A stretch of DNA of 64,000 bases from Rhabdophis nuchalis (taxonomy: Eukaryota; Chordata; Lepidosauria; Squamata; Natricidae): contig CM077643.1 in NCBI GenBank assembly GCA_039707465.1, positions 379,790,419 to 379,854,418 on the forward strand, written 5' to 3'. A program made the translations under genes and the position numbers. Positions 10,467-19,995 of the stretch are shown piece after piece (the first letter of the stretch is position 1; every line of letters starts with the position of its first letter). The notes under the pieces were generated by a model. It saw only the letters and a program-made list of their open reading frames with translations, made no database searches and was not told where the DNA came from.

Positions 10467-12897
10467 ACTCACTCACTCACTCACTCACTCTCATAATACA
10501 GCACTTTATTAACCCATGTCATTGAATGGGGGAGATTTCAAATACACAAAAGAAATGAACATAGAGCATGATTAAATTGTGGAATTCAGTTCACAGAAGA
10601 GCAAGCAATTTAGTTTTCTGCTACAGCCATCAAATTGCTTTCTCTTTTATGAATTTCCAAATCGTTACTGGTCAGTTGTGACATATTCATCTCTTCATGA
10701 TCTTTATCCTCTCATTCTTAAACGTTGTTTCATTATTATGCAGAAGTAGAAAGTTAGACAAATACTTTGGTTTTTATCAATGTTACGTTGAAAAGCTTTC
10801 TAGAGAATTTAAGAAAATACTGTTGCCAGTAATCACCATGTACTAACAGCCACACACAAAAAGATCAGTTATATACAATATACTTTATATCTGATGGATA
10901 GAAATTAAAAAAAAAGATAGATGCACAGCCTCTATAGCAACTTTTAATTCCCACAAGGCTGCCTCAGATACAAGATTCTGTCTTTTGAACTATGCCAACT
11001 TCTGTCATACTCTTGAATGGCTTTTTTAATATCTATTTTTGTTCCTTGGTTAGTGGTCTGTCATATTCTGCAATGTGAGATGCCTACCTGCCCCTCTGAG
11101 TCACACAGTGCAGGTTTGGTTAAGGGGCCACGCATCTCCAGCATGTTATGACGATGCCTTAGCAAGATGCTTTCTGTTTGCTCTTCCTTGTTCAGCAAAG
11201 AATTCTCATGTCTTATGTTTGCATCTACTATAACACTTTGTTTGCTAAGCAATGATGAGTCATGAAGAATACATTGCCAAGAAGTTTGATGGAACCCATT
11301 CTTAGAGGAAAAGGAAAGAGCTGATTGAGAAAGACCATCTATAGAAATATTGAATCAAGGCAGGATATAAAAGGAGAAATTACATCTCTTCTATTTTCCT
11401 GAATTCACTCCCAATCACACAGGAATCTGTCTAAGATGTTTTGGATGATGATGGAAAAGTGATAGGTAGAAGCTCCAGCCATTGAAGTTTGTGGACATGT
11501 GGGTGGGGTTTTGTTGTTGTTCTTGTGAACACATTTGTTTGGGTTAGTGATTATTTTAATTATGTCTTTTAGCACGGGTTTACAAAATTCGATTTAATTC
11601 ATTTTTAATTATTTTGATTGTATTTATTATTTTTATTATTTTTATTATCCCTGTGCACTGCCCTGAGTCCCGTCAGGGAGAGAGGGTGGTATAGAAATAC
11701 ATGGGGGGGGGAAATAAAAATAAAATTCTTCTAGAAATTTATAGACCGTTTCATTTTGTAAAATAATAGTTTTATACATAATCTGAGAATGAAAAAGTCC
11801 AGGAAAAAAATCAATGTAATTTAAGCCACCAAACATTCCATGAAGTGGCATTACCTATTCTGGCCCAAAGACTGCAGTAGAATCAAGTTTTAAAGGCTTG
11901 TTTAAGTAAGGTTAGGATGGAAAGCATGTGAATCTCAGGGTAAATGTTTTTCTTTTCCAGAGAGCAGGCACCATGACAAGAGAAGGCACATTTCTGGGTG
12001 CCATCAGATGACATGGTTTAATTGATGGGACCCAAAATATGCTTTGTCAGTATGTTGTATGAGTAAGGCCAGTAAATCCTTAAATCACAGGTAAAACAAA
12101 CCCCAAGTTAACACAGTGTGTGAATGTAATGCAGTGTGTGAACTCAGGCAGTGAGAAACTATTCAGGGAGGCAGATTTAGAATTGACTTTAGGAAGAACT
12201 ATCATCTGGCCTTAGAGCCTCCAAAAACAACTCCCTGTGATTTTTTTTCTCTTCTAGGACTGTCAGTATAAGTCCCTCAAAGTTGGACACATACAACAAC
12301 CCTATCTATTTTTCTCACCTCTGCTTTCTTGCAGGACTACCCTGATACACTGTTCACCAACTACTATGTGAGTGGCCTTCAGATTCTATTGCTGGGACTT
12401 GACAGCCTTCCTTTGAACAGCCTTGCAGAGAGATTGATTGTCTAAGACCAGGCGGATTGGTGGAAGAAAGAACTTCCTCCATATTTTCCAGAGACCCTGT
12501 AGACTTGCTTGGCCATTCAGTTGTTCCAGCCCTGTTATAGTTGCTTCAGGCGTCAGCTTCTCCTTTCCTATTGGGTGGGTGGGATAAAGCAGATGTGGTT
12601 GCTCTTCATTCAACTCTTTTTCAATGGTGCTGTCTCTGTCTTTCAGGTATGGCCAGCAATTCAGCTTGCCAACTTCTACTTCATCCCCTTGAACTACAGG
12701 TATAAAGTGCCTTTCTTGCCTAAATTCCTTTACTTCTGACACTGCCTACATGCATATGCTCCAACCATCAAATCCATAATTGGCAATGTTGTTGTCCTTG
12801 ACTTTTTTCTTCCTTTTCCATCTCCAGACTTCCTGTGGTCCAGTGTGTTGCCCTTCTCTGGAACAGTTATCTTTCCTGGAAAGCCAATAAACTATAA
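2403..12897 (+). CDS. MPV17: MPV17, inner mitochondrial membrane protein (7 coding exons)
   Basis: Coding exons: 2403-2475, 7368-7483, 7695-7787, 8248-8343, 12335-12367, 12647-12699 and 12828-12897. All junctions are GT-AG and phases agree; the sum is 534 nt, or 177 aa plus TAA, close to the 176 aa of human MPV17. The protein starts [20 protein letters not shown] and ends [10 protein letters not shown]. Family landmarks are [14 protein letters not shown] in exon 2, [10 protein letters not shown] in exon 3, the [11 protein letters not shown] mini-exon and [17 protein letters not shown]. The Mpv17/PMP22 family has four membrane segments. MPV17 sits in the inner mitochondrial membrane, and its loss depletes mitochondrial DNA in mammals. 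The ATG at 2403 aligns with the family start; the exon's acceptor is at 2385, which leaves 17 nt of 5' UTR. The donor after exon 3 (GTTAGG) is slightly atypical. Introns hold hAT, SINE, L2 and microsatellite insertions. Confidence 0.95.
2693..3224. mobile_element. Non-autonomous hAT-like DNA transposon with 8-bp TSD
   Basis: The element starts CAGGGGTCCCCAACC and ends GGTTGGGGAACCCTG, inverted repeats matching at 14 of 15 positions. It is flanked by perfect 8-bp direct repeats TTCTAGAG at 2685-2692 and 3225-3232. An 8-bp target-site duplication and CAGGG-type ends are typical of hAT transposons. The 532-bp interior is GC-rich and codes for no transposase; long open frames in it are by-products of base composition. 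It lies in MPV17 intron 2. Confidence 0.85.
3340..3445 (+). repeat. Arm of squamate foldback repeat
   Basis: Shares CATTCAGGTCATGG, CTCATCCAAGAAGC, AACATCTTCAAGG and AAGTCCAGTTGCC with the element at 760-1045. Only one arm, partly rearranged, is present. Confidence 0.45.
3903..4242 (+). mobile_element. Sauria-type tRNA-derived SINE, plus orientation
   Basis: The head contains a B-box-like TCGGCAGTTTGAATCC. The body has GTTACTTGTCCCAGCTTCTG, GGTGGGAAGGTAACAGCG, CCACATGACCATGGAGACG and TGGCTCTTTGGCTTTGAA. The 3' end is AAGGGGAACCTTTACCTTTA. Three more copies are in the window (5575-5937, 24725-25075, 60350-60705). The family name is from general knowledge of squamate SINEs; the repeat status is seen directly. 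Confidence 0.75.
4515..4615 (+). repeat. Arm of squamate foldback repeat
   Basis: GAAGAAGCTTCTTGGATGAG and AGTCCAGTTGCACTTTG match the right arm of the element at 760-1045. Confidence 0.45.
4854..4983. repeat. Two-copy tandem duplication, about 65 bp unit
   Basis: GGTCTTTTCCTGAT followed by GAATTTGCACATTTAATTTA occurs in two adjacent copies, 4854-4917 and 4918-4983, with a few substitutions and a short indel. It lies in MPV17 intron 2. Confidence 0.85.
5575..5937 (-). mobile_element. Sauria-type SINE, minus orientation
   Basis: Begins with the reverse complement of the family 3' end (AAATGTAAAGGTAAAGGTTT) and contains GTGGTCATGTGGCCGGCATA, TTACCTTCCCACC and CTGCTAGGTTGGCAGAAGC. The tRNA-like head is degraded near 5850-5930. 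Confidence 0.75.
5938..7367. other. MPV17 intron 2, unassigned part
   Basis: No exon, recognised repeat family or strong sequence motif was found apart from a short CA-rich stretch around 7245-7270. The acceptor of exon 7368-7483 is at 7366-7367. Confidence 0.3.
8975..9088 (-). repeat. (TTTA)n microsatellite joined to an L2-type LINE 3' end
   Basis: About 14 TTTA units (8979-9034) run directly into 'cataTTTGTAACCCGCACCC' and CAAAGGGACTCGGGGC. That is the reverse complement of the L2 terminal hairpin seen in better copies. The microsatellite is in the place of the element's A-rich 3' tail. The preceding segment, about 8700-8830, is AT-rich and may hold an older fragment. Confidence 0.6.
9655..10340 (+). 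mobile_element. 5'-truncated L2/CR1-clade LINE fragment
   Basis: Encodes the C-terminal part of the LINE protein, recognisable as [20 protein letters not shown], then [17 protein letters not shown] and [14 protein letters not shown], now with frame breaks. The 3' end has the CGCCGCCCTGGGTCCC hairpin and an (AAATA)n tail near 10305-10340. It lies in MPV17 intron 5, in the sense of the gene. Confidence 0.85.
10399..10490. repeat. (TC)n and (ACTC)n compound microsatellite
   Basis: About 30 TC units run from 10399 to 10461, followed by about seven ACTC units to 10490, in MPV17 intron 5. Confidence 0.95.
11560..11725 (+). repeat. L2-type LINE 3' end fragment
   Basis: Begins near 'tttagcacgggtttacaaaa', runs through an AT-rich stretch and ends with CTGTGCACTGCCCTGAGTCC and GGAGAGAGGGTGGTATAGAA, the conserved terminal hairpin of the L2 copies in this window. 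Confidence 0.7.
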
Positions 12898-13112
12898 CCT
12901 GGCATGGGAAGACATGAGAACTATGCTTAATCCTATTAACACCTGCAGATTCCCTTTACTCTCTGTTCTTCATGCAGTGCAAACAGATGAACAACCTAGG
13001 ATACATATCATATGCCAATCACAAAGATACCCAATCAACCAGCGTATGCAACTGCACAAAGACATGTTTGTGAAAAAGCCTCAAATGTTCCCCGAAAAGG
13101 AGAATTAGGCAA

Positions 13113-13375
13113 AATAAACCTCTGCTCTGCATACTCTGCTATTAGCAGTTAAAGAATCAGGCCAGCTATTACAGCTGCCTGACAGAACAAGATACACTGG
13201 GGAGTAGTGGAACACAGGAAATACTGCAATCATCTAGGACTAGGTACTTGGCTGGAGAGTGTTTGGTAGGGCCTTGTAGGAAAACTACTAATTTCTCTGA
13301 ACTATGCTACTATTCTTTAGGAACATAAGAAGCTCTTTTATACCTGCAGGCCAGGATACACTTAACATAAATAAA
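13113..13375 (+). terminator. MPV17: Candidate MPV17 polyadenylation signals
   Basis: AATAAA occurs at 13113-13118 and 13370-13375, 216 and 473 nt past the stop codon. Either could end the MPV17 mRNA; the choice cannot be made from sequence alone. Confidence 0.45.
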
Positions 13376-13699
13376 CTTTAATGCTCTCTTTTCCGGTAGT
13401 TCTCATTTAACGACTGCCTTATACAGTAACCATTAGCAGTTATAACAATGATGAAAAAGTAACTGCAACCAATCCTTGCATTTATGAATTTTGCTGACAA
13501 GGAACAGATTAAAGCTCAAGGGAAAATCCAGGGCCCTCAGTTGTCACCAATATAAGGTTGTTGATGAGCATCATGTAAGAATGATTGACTTTTAGGTTCT
13601 GATTGATTCTAAGGAATCAAAATTACTATGAAAAATAGGATGCTTAGTCCAATCCAACTGACATTAGTTCTTAACAAAGTAGGCATTCATATAGAATGC

Positions 13700-16150
13700 A
13701 TAATAATAATAATAATAATAAATTGGAATTTATTAACCGCACCCTCTCCCCACAGGGACCCGGGGCGGTGCACAGGCATAATTAAAACAATATATAATAA
13801 TACAGACATTACTAAAATAAAATTAAATAAATTACCCGTGCTAAAAATACAATTAAAAAACCCATTAAAATTTATCGTTAAAAGACAGAGAGAACTATTC
13901 AAGGCCGGCCAGTCGAAAGAGATGGGTCTTTAACTTTACACGGAAGGAGCGGAGGTCGGTGGTCGTTCTAATATCAGGGGGAAGGTCGTTCCAGAGGGCC
14001 GGGCCCGCCACAGAGAGCGCCCTTCCCCTGGGCGTCGCCCGCTGACAAAGTCTAGTGGACGGCACCCGGAGAACCCCTCTCTGTGGGAGCGAATCGGTCG
14101 TGAGGATGTGTGGGGCAGGATCCGATCTCGCAGATAGCTAGGTCCCGAGCCATGGAGCGCTTTGAAGATGATAACTAACACCTTGAAGCGCACCCGGAAG
14201 ACGACAGGTAGCCAGTGCAGCTCGCGCAAGAGCGGTGTTACATGGGCAAACCTAGAGGTGCCCATAATTGCTCGCGCGGCTGCATTCTGAACTAACTGAA
14301 GTCTCCGGGTGCACCTCAAGGGGAGCCCCATGTAGAGAGAGTTACAATAGTCCAGTCGGGATGTCACGAGGGCATGAGTGACTGTGCGAAGGGCGTCCCG
14401 ATCCAATAGGGGGCGCAATTGGCGGACCAGGCAAACCTGGTAAAACGCCCTCCTGGCCACGGCTGTCACTTGCTCTTCCATAGACAGCCGGGTATCCAGG
14501 AGGACACCCAAATTGCGCGCCCCATCCACAGGGGCAAGATGTTCGCCCCCTATGGCCAGCGTTGGAGAAAGCTGGTTGAATCGGGCAGCCGGAAACCACA
14601 GCCACTCGGTCTTGGTCGGGTTGAGCCTAAGTCCGTTACTTCCCATCCAGATCCGCACGGCTTCCAGGCACTGGCACATCACCGCTACGGCATCGTTGGG
14701 GTGGTTTGGGGTAGATATGTACAGCTGGGTGTCATCAGCGTACAGGTGGTACTCTACCCCAAAACCACGGATGATCTCACCCAGCGGCTTCATATATGCG
14801 TTAAACAGGAGAGGCGAGAGGACCGACCCCTGAGGCACTCCACATGTGAGTGGTCTCGGGGTCGACCTCTGCTCTCCTGCCCGCACAAATTGCGATCGGC
14901 CAGAGAGGTAGGAGGAGAACCACCGCAACACGGTGCCTCCCACCCCCAACCCCCCCAGCCGATGCAATAGGATACCATGGTCGATGGTATCGAAAGCCGC
15001 TGAGAGGTCTAATAGGACCAGGATGGAGGAACATCCCCCATCTCTGGCCCTCCAGAGATCATCTACCAACGCGACCAATGCCGTCTCGGTGCTATGCCCG
15101 GGCCGAAAGCCGGACTGGCGCGGATCTAGATAGTCAACTTCCTCCAGGTGACGGGGAAACTGTTGTGCCACCACACTCTCAACAACCTTCGCCAAGAAGG
15201 GAAGGTTGGAGACTGGACGGTAGTTGTTCAAAAGAGCTGGGTCCAAAGAGGGCTTCTTGAGGAGGGGCCTCACCATAGCCTCTTTTAGGGAGGCAGGCAA
15301 GGAACCCTCGCTCAAGGATGCGTTGATAACCTCTTGGAGCCAGCCTCGTGTCACCTCCCAGGATGCCAGTACAAGCCAGGAGGGGCACGGGTCCAATGAA
15401 CATGTGGTGGCTCGCAGTCGCCCACGTAACCTGTCCATATCCTCGGAAGTAACGGGGTCAAACTCCTCCCAAACAAGATCTCCCTCGTGGCATCCCACTG
15501 GGCCATGAATGGTGGCTAGCTCACTCTGTATCTGGGCGGTTTTCTCCTGCAGAAAAATCACAAATTCCTCTGCCCTACCCTGTAACGGGGCTTCCCGCTC
15601 CCTCTGTTGAAGGAGGGAACGGGTCACCCTAAACAGGGCGGCAGGGTGGTTTTCTGCGGATGCTATGAGGGTGGCGCAATGATGACGTTTGGCCACCCTC
15701 AGCGCCACAATGTAAGTCCGTAAATGGGCTCTCACTTGTGTCCGGTCAGATTCAGAGCGGCTAGCCCTCCATCTTCTCTCTAGGCATCTCTTGCGGCGTT
15801 TCATCACCCGCAGCCCCTCAGTAAACCAAGGAGCCAGGGTGGTTCGCCGCCGCGAGAGAGGCCGCAAGGGCGCGACCCGATCCAAGGCTCCCACGGCCGC
15901 ACTATTCCATGCGGCCGTGAGGTCCTCTATCGGGGCGCGGGTCAGGGATACAGGAAATGGCCCAAGCGCTGTCTGGAACCCGTCCGGGTCCATCAAGCGC
16001 CTGGGGCGGTACCAGATTGGTAACTCTGGTTCCGCCTCCCCGCGGAGGGGAGCAGCGGTCGGAAAGTCGAGTCGGAGAAGTGAGTGGTCTGACCATGACA
16101 AGGGTATGATGTCTATGTCCCCTGTACCCAGATCACTCTTCCATTGGCAT
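13700..16150 (-). mobile_element. Long 5'-truncated L2/CR1-clade LINE
   Basis: The 3' end, at the low coordinate, has an (ATA)n tail (13702-13720) and the terminal hairpin CCCACAGGGACCCGGGGCGG. The coding part stays open from about 13936 up to the 5' truncation near 16145-16155. Only the end of the endonuclease domain (SWSDHSLL) survives, so an ORF1 and most of the endonuclease are missing. The lack of stop codons points to a fairly recent insertion. It lies between MPV17 and UCN. Confidence 0.9.
13936..16101 (-). CDS. LINE reverse transcriptase, open 721-codon frame
   Basis: The frame encodes a non-LTR retrotransposon reverse transcriptase that would copy its own RNA at a nicked genomic target. 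Visible motifs are SDHSLL near residue 5 (end of the endonuclease), [10 protein letters not shown] with NYRPVSNL (RT motif 1), [14 protein letters not shown] near residue 367, GVPQGSVLSPLLF, and catalytic YADDTQLY near 454. After these comes the C-terminal [20 protein letters not shown] region. The listed first codon is TTG, not ATG, and the same frame is open upstream to about 16145. This is therefore the body of a truncated ORF2 without its own start, probably not translated here. Similarity is to the L2 branch of the CR1 superfamily; the branch was assigned by memory of motifs, not by a tree. Confidence 0.8.
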   Translation of the reverse strand: MSWSDHSLLRLDFPTAAPLRGEAEPELPIWYRPRRLMDPDGFQTALGPFPVSLTRAPIEDLTAAWNSAAVGALDRVAPLRPLSRRRTTLAPWFTEGLRVMKRRKRCLERRWRASRSESDRTQVRAHLRTYIVALRVAKRHHCATLIASAENHPAALFRVTRSLLQQREREAPLQGRAEEFVIFLQEKTAQIQSELATIHGPVGCHEGDLVWEEFDPVTSEDMDRLRGRLRATTCSLDPCPSWLVLASWEVTRGWLQEVINASLSEGSLPASLKEAMVRPLLKKPSLDPALLNNYRPVSNLPFLAKVVESVVAQQFPRHLEEVDYLDPRQSGFRPGHSTETALVALVDDLWRARDGGCSSILVLLDLSAAFDTIDHGILLHRLGGLGVGGTVLRWFSSYLSGRSQFVRAGEQRSTPRPLTCGVPQGSVLSPLLFNAYMKPLGEIIRGFGVEYHLYADDTQLYISTPNHPNDAVAVMCQCLEAVRIWMGSNGLRLNPTKTEWLWFPAARFNQLSPTLAIGGEHLAPVDGARNLGVLLDTRLSMEEQVTAVARRAFYQVCLVRQLRPLLDRDALRTVTHALVTSRLDYCNSLYMGLPLRCTRRLQLVQNAAARAIMGTSRFAHVTPLLRELHWLPVVFRVRFKVLVIIFKALHGSGPSYLRDRILPHTSSRPIRSHREGFSGCRPLDFVSGRRPGEGRSLWRARPSGTTFPLILERPPTSAPSV

Positions 16151-16688
16151 ATATGGTGCAGTAGTTAAGGTTTTGGACTAGGATGAAGGAGACCCAATTT
16201 TAGTCTGCCATCAGCCATGGAAGCTCATGAACTGATGTACAGATCAGTTACTTTCATTCAAGCCAATCTACTGATCAGGTTTGTGGTTATGAGAGAAAAA
16301 TAGGAGGGAATACTATATGCTATCTTGAGCTTCTGTACAAAAAGTTATATATAAATCAAATGAATAAACATAAATGTTTTCACTTTTGAACTTGTAGTCA
16401 GATCTAGTAAGCCTTGGGTATTGTTGTTTCTCAAGAAGCAAAGAATGCAAGTTCCGGAGCGCCGAGTTACAAGGCCAGATTGGTGTATCTGCACTGGGAG
16501 CATAATGACAATTGCACCCCTAATTATCCAGTGCGACAGATTCAAAACTGGTTCAGAATGAATTAATTTAATGTACTGTTGGTGTGGAAGTCACTCTCCT
16601 GCTGACAACAGGCTTTTAAAGAGAATGTGACAAATGCATGGAGAAAACTCTCTGGCGAATGGCCATTCACTTTTCATTCTGATAGATC
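16151..16688. other. Unassigned intergenic sequence
   Basis: No gene or recognised repeat was found between the 5' end of the LINE and the foldback element. Confidence 0.3.
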
Positions 16689-16793
16689 AGTATTTCTCAC
16701 TCTCAGCAATTTCAAGATGGGTAGACATGAAGGCTGGGGGATTCTGGGAGTTGAAGCCCACAAATTTTGAAGTGGCTGCGAATGAGAAACACT
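16689..16793. repeat. Degraded palindromic MITE
   Basis: Starts CAGTATTTCTCACTCTCAGC and ends GCGAATGAGAAACACTG, with the family core GATTCTGGGAGTTGAAGCCC near the middle. It belongs with the element at 45437-46087 by its TTTCTCA ends. The target-site duplication is not readable. Confidence 0.6.
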
Positions 16794-16803
16794 GATGGCT
16801 GCA

Positions 16804-17187
16804 CAGGTAGTCATCAATTTACGACCACAATTGAGCCCAAAGTTCATGTTGTGAGAAATTTGTTCAGCTTCGTCCCATTTTATGACTTTTCTTGTCACAT
16901 TTGTTAAGTGAATCACTGCAATTGTTAAATTAATAACATGGTTGCTAAGTGACCCTGGTTTCCCCCTTGACATCGCTTGCCAGAAGGTCGCCAAATGGGA
17001 TCCTGTGACTCCTCAACATTGTAACTGTCATAAATGTGAATCAGTTTTCAAGCACCCGAATGTAAATCACGTGAGCCTGGGGATGCTATGACAGTTGTAA
17101 GTGTGAAAAGGGGCCATAGGTCACTTTTGTCAGTGACGTAACTTTGGGTGGTCACTAAATGAACTATTTTAAGTCGGGGACTACCTG
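16804..17187 (+). mobile_element. TA-flanked MITE, CAGGTAGTCC family
   Basis: Ends CAGGTAGTC and GACTACCTG are inverted repeats. The right flank is TA; the left flank is now CA. The interior has AAGTGAATCACTGCAATTGT and CCATAGGTCACTTTTGTCAG, shared with copies at 32067-32363, 43932-44278 and 53974-54360. Two copies have intact TA on both sides, as expected for Tc1/mariner-type elements. Confidence 0.75.
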
Positions 17188-17499
17188 TATTTGGGAGGGG
17201 GGGGTTAATAATGGAAAGCTATATCTGTGCTGCTGGTGGAACGCTGCCCCTTTGCAAACTACTACATGCTGCTTGAGCAGGCCAAAATTCCAGAGGGCCT
17301 GCATTTAAACCGAAACTGCCCAACCCAGCACTGAGGGGGCTTTGAAGCTCTCCCATGCAGCCCCTCTGCTTTGCCTGGCCATGTTCTTGAATTTTAGTGA
17401 ATGGCTTCTCCTTTGCTCCAGTAGCAACTGGAGTTGTTCTGCTTTAGCGTCCAGAAGAAAGTAGCGCTTCTCACTTTTTTAAAAAGGTTTTTTTTTTTT

Positions 17500-18030
17500 T
17501 TTTGCGGGGGTGGGTAGGCGGTTGCCAGGCTGCGCCGCCTTTCCAGGGCCGCTTTTACCCTCCGAGGATGAGGAGAAAGGCTGCTCAGCGGAGCCCCGTC
17601 TCTCCTCACAGAGCTGGCGTTTGAAGTCACGAGCGCGCTCTTTCGCCTCATGCCCGCTATTTGCGCAGGCCCAGGGCACCGGACGCTCGCTTGGAAAGGG
17701 CTCGCTTGCTCTCGTCCTCCCGCGGTCGAGCCTCTCTGCCGGGCCGTCCCGCCAGCCAATCACCGCCGCTTCCTCGCTTCGCGGCGGGGGACCTGGCCGG
17801 TGTTTGCCCAAAGGCTGGCATTCGCTAGCGGATGTTTGCCTTCCTAACTGGGGCCAAGTAGCACGAGGAGATGAATGGCAAAGCGGGGAGGGGAAAGTTA
17901 GAGAGAAGCTAATTCAGCTCGGATCGTCCCCATCGGCCTTTCGTGCCGCTGCACCAAATCAGCCGTCCGCGTGCCCCAGCCAATGGAAGAGAGCCCGAAA
18001 CAATACCCGGGGGTTGAAAAGAAAATGTAC
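17500..18030. promoter_or_regulatory. Orphan CpG-rich block, possible promoter of an unannotated transcript
   Basis: The base composition changes sharply to GC-rich with many CG dinucleotides, after a T15 run near 17488. Two CCAAT boxes are seen, CAGCCAATCACC (17753-17764) and CAGCCAATGGAA (17978-17989). Long open frames on both strands here look compositional. No splice-supported coding exon was identified. The block lies about 3 kb upstream of the UCN TATA box and 4 kb past the MPV17 poly(A) signals, so it is not obviously the promoter of either. Confidence 0.45.
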
Positions 18031-18277
18031 AGGGCCTGCCTACTGTTGTAAGGAGATCACGTCCGAGAATTGGGTAGTTTATCAGATTTAAAACAAACTA
18101 TTAAAAGACACTCATGTGACAGCCTAACAAAATATAATTGTTGTGCATGCATAACCAACATCCAAGCAAACAAACTATGTTGTTGCTCAATTGTCTTAAG
18201 ACATAATGACCAGATTCCCACAATATGTTCAACCACAATTTTGTGCAATCAAAGTGGTATCAGCTCTTAGTGACAAC

Positions 18278-18740
18278 ATCTGCGGGATCGGCTATCTGCG
18301 GGATCAGATCCTGCCTCATACATCCTCACGGCCGATTCGCTCCCACAGAGAGGGACTTCTCCGGGTGCCGTCCACTAGACTTTGTCAGCGGGCGACACCC
18401 AGGGGAAGGGCTCTCTCTGTGGCGGGCCCGGCCCTCTGGAACGACCTTCCCCCCGATATTAGGATGACCACGGACCTCCGCTCCTTCCGTCTTAAATTAA
18501 AAACTCACTTTTTCTGTCTGGCCGGCCTGGGATAGTCTCCCTGTCTTGGGGTTTTTATTGGGTAGCTTTTAGCATAGTTAGTTTTATGGGAATTTTAGCA
18601 CAGGTTAAGTTTAATTTGGTTTTAGAACTGTTTGTATATTTTTTATTGTTTTTATTCTACCTGTGCACCGCCCCGAGTCCCCATGGGGAGAGGGAGCGGT
18701 TTATAAATATTAAATTCATTCATTCATTCATTCATATGTA
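18278..18740 (+). mobile_element. Short 3' fragment of L2-type LINE with 5' junction duplication
   Basis: The coding remnant reads [20 protein letters not shown] and ends near 18535. The terminal hairpin ACCGCCCCGAGTCCCCATGG leads into an (ATTC)n tail at about 18715-18735. The 5' junction carries ATCTGCGGGATC twice, 18278-18289 and 18294-18305. Confidence 0.85.
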
Positions 18741-18944
18741 AATAGGTTTTCTCCATGATATTCTGTCCCTAAGCTGGTCCTTCAGCATTTTCAAAGGCAG
18801 CCCCATCACTGTTGTAACTGAGTTCACACACCTTGCTGTTTTTCATCCTCTTCCCTTTCCTCCCATCTTTGTCAGTATTAGAGCCTTCTCAGAGAAGAAA
18901 ACTAGATATTCACATGAGGGTCCACAGAAGGATAATTTCAGCTT

Positions 18945-19065
18945 TTTGGACCTGCATCTAGGGTTCCTTGATGCTCTCTGAGCTTGGCTGTTTTCTTGAA
19001 GACATTTCATTACCAAACCAGGTAACATTGTCAGTAGTAGTAGACAGTGGGATCTACTCACATTT
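18945..19065 (-). repeat. Fragment of inverted-repeat element related to 1575-1691
   Basis: Contains GCTCTCTGAGCTTGGCTGTT and ACATTTCATTACCAAACCAG, a block that resembles the arms of the element at 1575-1691. Confidence 0.4.
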
Positions 19066-19552
19066 TATATACTAGTGGGTTGCCCTTTCAATGTTGGTGG
19101 AAGTAGTTTTGGTGGTTCCTTGATTGGACTGTAGTTTACTGTTAGCTTGTTTGCATAAATTGTCCAACTCACTAGACAATTGTTCTTGCACTTCCAAATC
19201 CTGATCAAGAAATGGATAGCAGTTTTGGGGGAGGGGGTTGCCTTTGATCTTCAATTGATGTGTCAAATGATATGTCAATTGTATCTGCCCCTTGATCAGG
19301 TGTTTCTTGCTCCTGATGATTTACATCAATGGTAGTCAGCCTAGTCCCTACCATCCACTAGTGAATGTTCCAGCTTTCATGGTGGGCGGTAGGGTTTTGT
19401 CCGATACTGAAGCACTTTCCTTTTTTAAAATTTAATTGACTTCCCTACTTCATAAATCACCATTGCTGTGGAACCGGTGACGGTTAGAAAATTTTACTGC
19501 ATACAAAAGTGGGCAATAGGTATAAAAAGGTTGACTATTCTTCTGAAGTAAT
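19066..19552. other. Unassigned intergenic sequence
   Basis: No gene or clear repeat family was found between the two L2 fragments. Confidence 0.3.
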
Positions 19553-19995
19553 CTGCCCCATACTGCCCCATACATCCCTTAGACCGATACGCTCCCACAG
19601 AGAGGGCCTTCTCAGGGTGCCGTCGGCCGGACAATGCCGACTGGCGACACCCAGGGGAAGAGCCTTCTCTGTGGCGGGCCCTGCCCTTTGGAACGACCTA
19701 CCCCCTGAATTACGCACCATCACCGACCTCCGCCTCTTCCACCAATGTCTAAAGACATACCTTTTCCAACAAGCCGGCCTAGCCTAACCTCCCATGGGGT
19801 TTTAGAAAGTTTTAAATTGGGTATTTTAATAATTTGGTTTTTAGCATAGGATCAGGATAATTTAATATATATTTTAAATTATGTATTTATTTTTTGTACT
19901 TTTGTATATTTTTAAATTTCCTGTGCGACGCCCTGGGCCCTCTGTGGAGAAGGGCGGGATATAAATATAAATAAAATAAAATAAAAATAAATAAT
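19553..19995 (+). mobile_element. Short 3' fragment of L2-type LINE
   Basis: The coding remnant ([20 protein letters not shown] to LFQQAGLA) is open to 19787. The 3' end is GACGCCCTGGGCCCTCTGTG followed by an (ATAAA)n tail. CTGCCCCATA is repeated in tandem at the 5' junction (19553-19562, 19563-19572). Confidence 0.85.

Noticed and set aside
10238..10468. Frame rich in Glu-Arg repeats
   Set aside because: It is the translated (TC)n microsatellite.
14419..15508. Plus-strand frames of 94-183 codons
   Set aside because: Antisense shadows of the LINE reverse transcriptase.
17510..18091. 193-codon open frame in the CpG-rich block
   Set aside because: Open frames exist in both strands as expected from GC-rich DNA. 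No domain, conserved start or splice support is seen.
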